From Rhodospirillales bacterium (lineage in GTDB: Bacteria > Pseudomonadota > Alphaproteobacteria > JAREAF01): a stretch of DNA of 9,339 nucleotides. The stretch covers positions 1 to 9,339 of the forward strand of contig JAREAF010000077.1 of the NCBI GenBank assembly GCA_029240475.1, given 5' to 3'. The position numbers and the translations under genes were made by a program. Below, one piece after another: positions 5,443 to 9,339 of the stretch; the stretch's first letter is position 1; each line of letters starts with the position of its first letter. Below the pieces are notes generated by a model. That model was given only the letters and a program-made list of their open reading frames with translations. It was not told the DNA's origin and searched no databases.

Positions 5443-6933
5443 GTGAATTACGCAGGTCCACCGCAACGAGCGGACCCGGACGAGGAGCTGGAGCCTCCCG
5501 CAGCCCACGAGCGCGTCCTGCCCCAGCAGCTCGCCATGATCCGTGCGGCGATGCCTGCGGCGCTGGTGGCGCAGATCGGCATGGTCCTGGCCTGCCTGAT
5601 CGTCCTCTGGACCGGGCCGGCGCGGGGCCCGGCGCTCGCCGGCTGGGCGGCTCTGGCCATCCTGGCGACCCTCGCCCGCGGGATGCTGCTTTGGCGCTGG
5701 CCCAGCCGACCGGTCGCGGTCGCTGAGGCGGCGCGCTGGCGCCGTTTGGCCATCACGGCGGCATTCGTGTCGGGCTCGATCTGGGGAGTCCTGCCCGTCC
5801 TCGTTCAGGGCCAGGCCGCCATCGAGCAACAGATGTTCCTGGGCGTCGTTTTGGCCGGGATGTGCGCCGGCGCCCTGGCCGCGCTCGGTTATCTGCGGAT
5901 CGCCTTCTACGCTTTCGTGCTGCCCGCGCTCCTGCCCTACGCCGCCGTCATGCTGCTCGGCGGGAATCCGATCAGCACGGCGCTCGGGTTCCTCGCCCTG
6001 CTGTTCCTGGCATCCATGGCCTTCATCGCCGGCACCCTGGAGCGGGTGGTGATCGGAGCGTTCCGCCTGCAGCATGCGAACGCCGCGCTGGTGCGGCGGC
6101 TGACGACGGCGCGTGACGACGCCAATGCGGCTGCGGAGGCCAAGAGCAGGCTCATCGCGAGTCTCGAGGAAAGCCGCCGCGAGGCCGAAACCGCGAACCA
6201 GGCGAAGAGCACCTTCTTGGCCATCATGAGCCATGAGCTGCGCACGCCGCTGAACGCGATCATCGGCTTTGCCGACGTGATTCGCTCCGAGGCGCTGGGG
6301 CCGATGGAGAACGCGCGCTATCGCGAATACATCGATGACATCCGGGACAGCGGCGCGCACCTATTGGAACTGATCAACAAGATCCTGGATCTTTCCAAGA
6401 TCGAAGCCGGCAAGTTCGAGCTCGCGCCCGAACGGCTCTCGACAGAACCGGCGATCCGCGCCGTGCTGCGCCTCTTCCGCGAGCAGGCGACCTCGGCGGG
6501 AGTGGCGCTGGAGCTGACGGTCGAGGCTTCGGCGTCCTCGATCCGCGCCGATGAGCGCGCGCTGAAGCAGATGCTGATCAACCTCATCTCCAACGCGCTG
6601 AAATTCGCCCCGCGCGGCACCGCCATCCAGATCGCGGCACGCGCCATCCATGAGGGCACCGAGATCTCGGTGTCCGACCAGGGCATCGGCATCGCGGCCG
6701 AGGACATCGACAAGGCCGTGGCGCCGTTCAGCCAGCTCGGCGACCCGATGACCCGGCGCCATGAGGGCACCGGGTTGGGACTGTCCCTGGTGAAGGCCCT
6801 GATCGAGCTGCATGGCGGGAGCCTCGCCATAGAATCGCGGCCCGGCGGAGGGGCCACCGTGCGGCTTCGATTCCCGGCGCGAAATTCGGCGCGGTCCGCT
6901 CCCGAGAACGCGACCGCGCTGGCCGCGCGCTAG
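5443..6933 (+). CDS. Membrane-bound sensor histidine kinase
   Basis: Inner-membrane sensor kinase of 496 residues that autophosphorylates and would pass phosphate to an unseen response regulator. About six hydrophobic segments span residues 38-198 (roughly 38-57, 64-84, 103-121, 131-150, 152-172, 178-198), with very short loops and no periplasmic sensor domain, so the signal is probably sensed in or at the membrane. A coiled-coil linker covers about 208-258. The HisKA domain has the phospho-acceptor H264 in MSHELRTPLNAIIGF; the ATPase domain has the N box with N380/N384 (NLISNALKF), G1 DQGIG (412-416), FSQL (429-432) and G2 GTGLGL (442-447). No PAS or receiver domain is present. The GTG at 5443 is preceded only by a weak AAAAGA; an ATG at codon 32 is an alternative start that keeps every domain. 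It may be co-transcribed with the copper chaperone. Its stop lies six bases from that of the convergent topoisomerase gene. Confidence 0.93.
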   Translation: MNYAGPPQRADPDEELEPPAAHERVLPQQLAMIRAAMPAALVAQIGMVLACLIVLWTGPARGPALAGWAALAILATLARGMLLWRWPSRPVAVAEAARWRRLAITAAFVSGSIWGVLPVLVQGQAAIEQQMFLGVVLAGMCAGALAALGYLRIAFYAFVLPALLPYAAVMLLGGNPISTALGFLALLFLASMAFIAGTLERVVIGAFRLQHANAALVRRLTTARDDANAAAEAKSRLIASLEESRREAETANQAKSTFLAIMSHELRTPLNAIIGFADVIRSEALGPMENARYREYIDDIRDSGAHLLELINKILDLSKIEAGKFELAPERLSTEPAIRAVLRLFREQATSAGVALELTVEASASSIRADERALKQMLINLISNALKFAPRGTAIQIAARAIHEGTEISVSDQGIGIAAEDIDKAVAPFSQLGDPMTRRHEGTGLGLSLVKALIELHGGSLAIESRPGGGATVRLRFPARNSARSAPENATALAAR

Positions 6934-6939
6934 CTGGGT

Positions 6940-8049
6940 TCAGGCCGCAAGGCTCGGGCTCTGCTCCAGCCGTTTCTGCAGGAAGGCCAGCACCGCGGCT
7001 TCGGCCGCGTCGAGGCCGTCGAGTTCCTCGCGCAAGGTCTTGGCGACCTTCTCCGAGAGCATCTCGACCAGCGTGCCGTCGAGATAGCAGCCGATCACCT
7101 CGGGATGGACGTAGCATTTTCGGCAGATCGCCGGCGTGTTGCCCAACCTGGCGGCGACGCGCTCGATCGCCTGGGTGATGTTGCGCTTGGCGGCGGCCTG
7201 CGTGTCGACCGCTTCGAACTCCTGCAGCGCCAGCGCGGCGAGCACCGTGCCCGCCCAGGTGCGGAAATCCTTGGCGGTGAACTCGTCGCCGGCAATCTCG
7301 CGCAGATAGTCGTTCACGTCCGCCGAATCGATCGTGCGGCGCTCGCCGCTCTCGTCGACATACTGGAACAGCTCCCTGCCGGGCAGATCGTTGCAGGCCT
7401 TCAAGATGCGCGCCAGCCGACGGTCCTCGAGCCTGATCGCCTGCATCTTGCCGCTCTTGGCGCGGAACTCGAAGCTGATGGTGTTGCCTTCGATCTCCAC
7501 ATGCTGGTCGCGCATGGTCGTGAGCCCGAAGCTGCGATTGGCCCGCACATATTCCTCGTTGCCGACGCGGATCAAGGTCGTCTCCAGGAGACGCACGACG
7601 GTGGCCAGGACCTTCTCGCGGCCGAGGCCGGACCGCTTGAGATCTTCATCCACGCGCGAGCGAATGCGCGGCAACGCCCGCCCGAAAGCCAGCATCCGGC
7701 TGAACTTGTGCTCGTCGCGCACCTGCCTCCACCGCGCATGATAGCGGTATTGCTTGCGGCCCCGCTGGTCGCGGCCGGTGGCCTGGAGATGCCCGTTCGC
7801 GATCGGACAGATCCACACATCCGTCCAGGCCGGCGGAATCGCGAGCGCCTTGATTCGCTTCAGGGTCGCGCGATCGCGAACCGTCTTGCCGTCCGGATCC
7901 TGGTAGCTGAAGGACTTGCCGCGTCGAAGACGGCGGATTCCGGGGGACTGGTCGGAAACGTAGCGCAGGCCGGCGGCACGAGAGGCCTCGCGCGGCTCGA
8001 TCACCGTCGGGATGGCGTCCAGCGACGCCGAAGTGCCATCGGGGGCCAT
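6940..8049 (-). CDS. DNA topoisomerase IB (poxvirus/bacterial type)
   Basis: Type IB topoisomerase that relaxes supercoils through a transient 3'-phosphotyrosine bond. With the ATG at 8049 the protein has 369 residues, ordinary for the bacterial family. The N-terminal domain carries the family block GLRYVSDQSPGIRRLRRGKSFSY and IKALAIPPAWTDVWICP (about 66-82), then GRDQRGRKQYRYHARWR. The catalytic set in the C-terminal domain is R161 (IRVGNEEY), K198 (RAKSGK), R263 (DFRTWAGT), N304 (LGNTP) and the nucleophile Y313 (CRKCYVHP). N304 replaces the histidine found in vaccinia enzyme; bacterial members such as that of Deinococcus are known to have Asn here. A TTG at 8094 could add 15 residues but conserved sequence does not need it. 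The 89-bp gap to the upstream Sel1 gene leaves room for its own promoter, though I could not identify one. Confidence 0.93.
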   Translation of the reverse strand: MAPDGTSASLDAIPTVIEPREASRAAGLRYVSDQSPGIRRLRRGKSFSYQDPDGKTVRDRATLKRIKALAIPPAWTDVWICPIANGHLQATGRDQRGRKQYRYHARWRQVRDEHKFSRMLAFGRALPRIRSRVDEDLKRSGLGREKVLATVVRLLETTLIRVGNEEYVRANRSFGLTTMRDQHVEIEGNTISFEFRAKSGKMQAIRLEDRRLARILKACNDLPGRELFQYVDESGERRTIDSADVNDYLREIAGDEFTAKDFRTWAGTVLAALALQEFEAVDTQAAAKRNITQAIERVAARLGNTPAICRKCYVHPEVIGCYLDGTLVEMLSEKVAKTLREELDGLDAAEAAVLAFLQKRLEQSPSLAA

Positions 8050-8138
8050 AGCGGTCCGCAGACTTCTCACAGAGCTTTGCGCCGGATGCGGCAACAGCGT
8101 TGGACGAGCTTGCGTTGCCGGGCCCCCAGAGGTTCAGG

Positions 8139-9089
8139 TCACTGCGCCGGCCGCTCCTCGCGGATGAGCTCGGCCGATTGGCGCAGCTGGCTTTGGCTCA
8201 GGCTGGCCTGGAGCCGGTCGCGCTCGCGGGCGGCGTCGACGCTGCCGCTCTCGGCCGCGAGGCTGTACCAGGCATGGGCGGCGGCGGGGTTTCGGTCCAC
8301 ACCCAGCCCCTTCTCGTAGAGCTGCGCCACGCGCATCTGCGCCTGCGGATCTCCCTTGCGCCCGGCCAGCTTGTACCAGTAGCGGGCCTCGCGGTAGTCG
8401 CGATCGACCCCGTTGCCGTTCAGATACATATCGCCGAGATTGATCATGGCGAAGGTGTCGCCCTGCTCGGCCGCGCGACGGTACCAGCGCCGCGCCTTGC
8501 GGTAGTCCGCCTCGTCGCCGGCGGCGTTGGCGTATATCTCGCCCAAATTGTTCATGGCGTAGGTGTCGCCGCCTTCCGCCGCGCGCTCGTACCATTTGCG
8601 CGCTTCCTTCAGGTCGCGCGGCACTCCGCGGCCATGGGCGTACATGTAGCCGAGCGCGAACTGTGCCTCGGCGAGCCCCTGGTCGGCGGCGAGGCGATAC
8701 CATTTGGCCGCCGCCTCGTCATTCTGCGGCACGCCGTTTCCGCTGCCCCAGACGATACCGAGATTGTACTGAGCCAACGGATGCTTGCGCTCGGCAGCCT
8801 TGTAGAACCAATTGACCGCTTCCACATGGTCGATCGGAACGCCGCGTCCTTCGCGATAAAGGATGCCCAGATAGGTCTGCGCCTCGGGATCGCCCTGCTC
8901 GGCGAGCGGGCGCAACAGCCGCGCGGCCTGATCGTCCCGCCCGGCCTTGTAGGCCGCAACCGCCTGCGCCAGGGCGCCCGAAGGCGCTTCGCTCCTCTCC
9001 TTCTTCGGCAGAATGCCGCAAGAGGCGACCGCCGCCGCAACGAGCGCTGCAACGGCCACGGTCCTCAGCTTTGCCCAGCCGCAAAGCAT
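8139..9089 (-). CDS. Sel1-like repeat lipoprotein
   Basis: Predicted lipoprotein of 316 residues. The signal is MLCGWAKLRT followed by an Ala/Val stretch and the lipobox VASC, placing the lipidated cysteine at C24; the +2 residue is Gly, so outer-membrane sorting is more likely than inner-membrane retention. From residue 51 there are six Sel1-like repeats of exactly 36 residues (51-86, 87-122, 123-158, 159-194, 195-230, 231-266) and a partial seventh to about 296, with the recurring pattern A..WY..AA..G...A...LG.(M/L)Y..G.GV. The fourth unit has lost the GxGV turn (ANAAGDEA). Such solenoids serve as protein-binding scaffolds, often in envelope or signalling assemblies; the partner is not evident. 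The C-terminus after 297 is polar and helical-looking. A small lipoprotein gene ends 24 bases upstream on the same strand, suggesting one transcript. The ATG has only a weak Shine-Dalgarno but is the only start placing the signal peptide properly. Confidence 0.9.
   Translation of the reverse strand: MLCGWAKLRTVAVAALVAAAVASCGILPKKERSEAPSGALAQAVAAYKAGRDDQAARLLRPLAEQGDPEAQTYLGILYREGRGVPIDHVEAVNWFYKAAERKHPLAQYNLGIVWGSGNGVPQNDEAAAKWYRLAADQGLAEAQFALGYMYAHGRGVPRDLKEARKWYERAAEGGDTYAMNNLGEIYANAAGDEADYRKARRWYRRAAEQGDTFAMINLGDMYLNGNGVDRDYREARYWYKLAGRKGDPQAQMRVAQLYEKGLGVDRNPAAAHAWYSLAAESGSVDAARERDRLQASLSQSQLRQSAELIREERPAQ
8292..8939 (-). repeat. Six in-phase 108-bp coding repeats (Sel1 units)
   Basis: The six complete 36-residue Sel1 units occupy 648 bases with no insertion or deletion between units. 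They are diverged at the DNA level and recognisable mainly as protein. Units 5 and 6 are most alike at their starts (DYRKAR.WY and DYREARYWY), and unit 5 shares the GDT-AM-NLG core with unit 4, hinting at later duplication within units 4-6. Confidence 0.85.
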
Positions 9090-9113
9090 CGACGAGACGC
9101 TCTCAGCCGGCCG

Positions 9114-9332
9114 TCAGCGGCACTCGAAATGCGCGACGTTGTCCGTCGACCGCCGGTCGATCTCGATCAGCTCGGCTTCCAGATTGTAGTCTTCGCAATA
9201 ATCTTGAGCCTTGTCGCGCGCATCGTCGAGCCGGTCGCCGGTGAAGCTGTAGGACACGGTAGGTGCGGTCTCGCTGACCCGCCGAGGCTCCGTCATCGCG
9301 CAGGCCCCAAGCGAAACCAGCAAAGCCGCCAT
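9114..9332 (-). CDS. Small lipoprotein, 5' end probably outside the window
   Basis: The visible frame gives 72 residues. Reading MAALLVSLGACAM, there is a clear lipobox LGAC with the cysteine at visible residue 11, but the usual basic n-region before the hydrophobic core is missing. The frame stays open to the window edge (upstream codons CTC and ATA), so the true start is probably a little beyond 9339. The mature part, TVSYSFTGDRLDDARDKAQDYCEDYNLEAELIEIDRRSTDNVAHFECR, resembles small unnamed alphaproteobacterial lipoproteins with a Y.(F/Y)..D.L..A...A..YC..Y core and a final FEC; the two cysteines (YC and EC) could form a disulfide. Function is unknown. It lies 24 bases upstream of the Sel1 lipoprotein gene in the same direction and is probably co-transcribed with it. 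Confidence 0.72.
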   Translation of the reverse strand: MAALLVSLGACAMTEPRRVSETAPTVSYSFTGDRLDDARDKAQDYCEDYNLEAELIEIDRRSTDNVAHFECR

Positions 9333-9339
9333 GAGTATC

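Noticed and set aside
8089..8120. CGGCAAC/GTTGCCG inverted repeat with 18-base loop between the Sel1 and topoisomerase genes
   Set aside because: Only seven pairs, a long loop and no T-tract; easily expected by chance, so not listed as a terminator.
7105..8319. 404-codon plus-strand open frame opposite topoisomerase IB
   Set aside because: Antisense shadow; all five catalytic residues lie in the minus frame.

Overview
This GC-rich window (roughly two-thirds G+C by eye) reads as an ordinary, densely coded chromosomal segment of an alphaproteobacterium. The lineage call is an inference from three things: an EipB/DUF1849 periplasmic protein (a family typical of Alphaproteobacteria), a DinB polymerase carrying the N-terminal four-cysteine extension seen in rhizobial-type DinB, and a non-pyrrolysine MttB-family methyltransferase. 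I see no transposase, phage gene, tRNA, rRNA, CRISPR array or clearly foreign coding segment, and no stretch over 300 bases lacks a gene.

Layout. A Y-family DNA polymerase IV (dinB, +, about 1-1273) converges on an EipB-like secreted protein (-, 1278-2090), their stop codons being the two ends of a 10-bp palindrome. A 146-bp divergent intergenic region with a bipartite 31-bp dyad follows. Next comes a D-2-hydroxyacid dehydrogenase of the glyoxylate/hydroxypyruvate reductase type (+, 2237-3202), which converges on an MttB-family methyltransferase (-, 3285-4814). Between these two lies an AT-richer 88-bp inverted repeat built from a 7-bp unit, whose outermost triplets are the two genes' stop codons. 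Across a 108-bp divergent gap are a PCu(A)C copper chaperone (+, 4923-5384) and, 58 bp further on, a six-TM hybrid-free sensor histidine kinase (+, 5443-6933). The kinase converges with a 6-bp gap on a type IB topoisomerase (-, 6940-8049). The right end holds a minus-strand pair: a small lipoprotein whose 5' end probably lies outside the window (9114-9332), then a Sel1-repeat lipoprotein (8139-9089).

How the genes relate. There is no single pathway here. dinB and topoisomerase IB handle DNA. EipB-like, PCu(A)C and the two lipoproteins are envelope proteins. The dehydrogenase and the methyltransferase are metabolic but transcribed towards each other, so they are not an operon. The plausible co-transcribed pairs are PCu(A)C with the histidine kinase, and the small lipoprotein with the Sel1 lipoprotein.

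The most unusual signal is the heptamer-built hairpin at 3200-3287. The remaining points of interest are a candidate operator dyad at 2159-2189, an orphan MttB-like enzyme with no corrinoid partner in view, and a DinB whose usual clamp-binding peptide appears degenerate. I found no convincing new multi-gene system.
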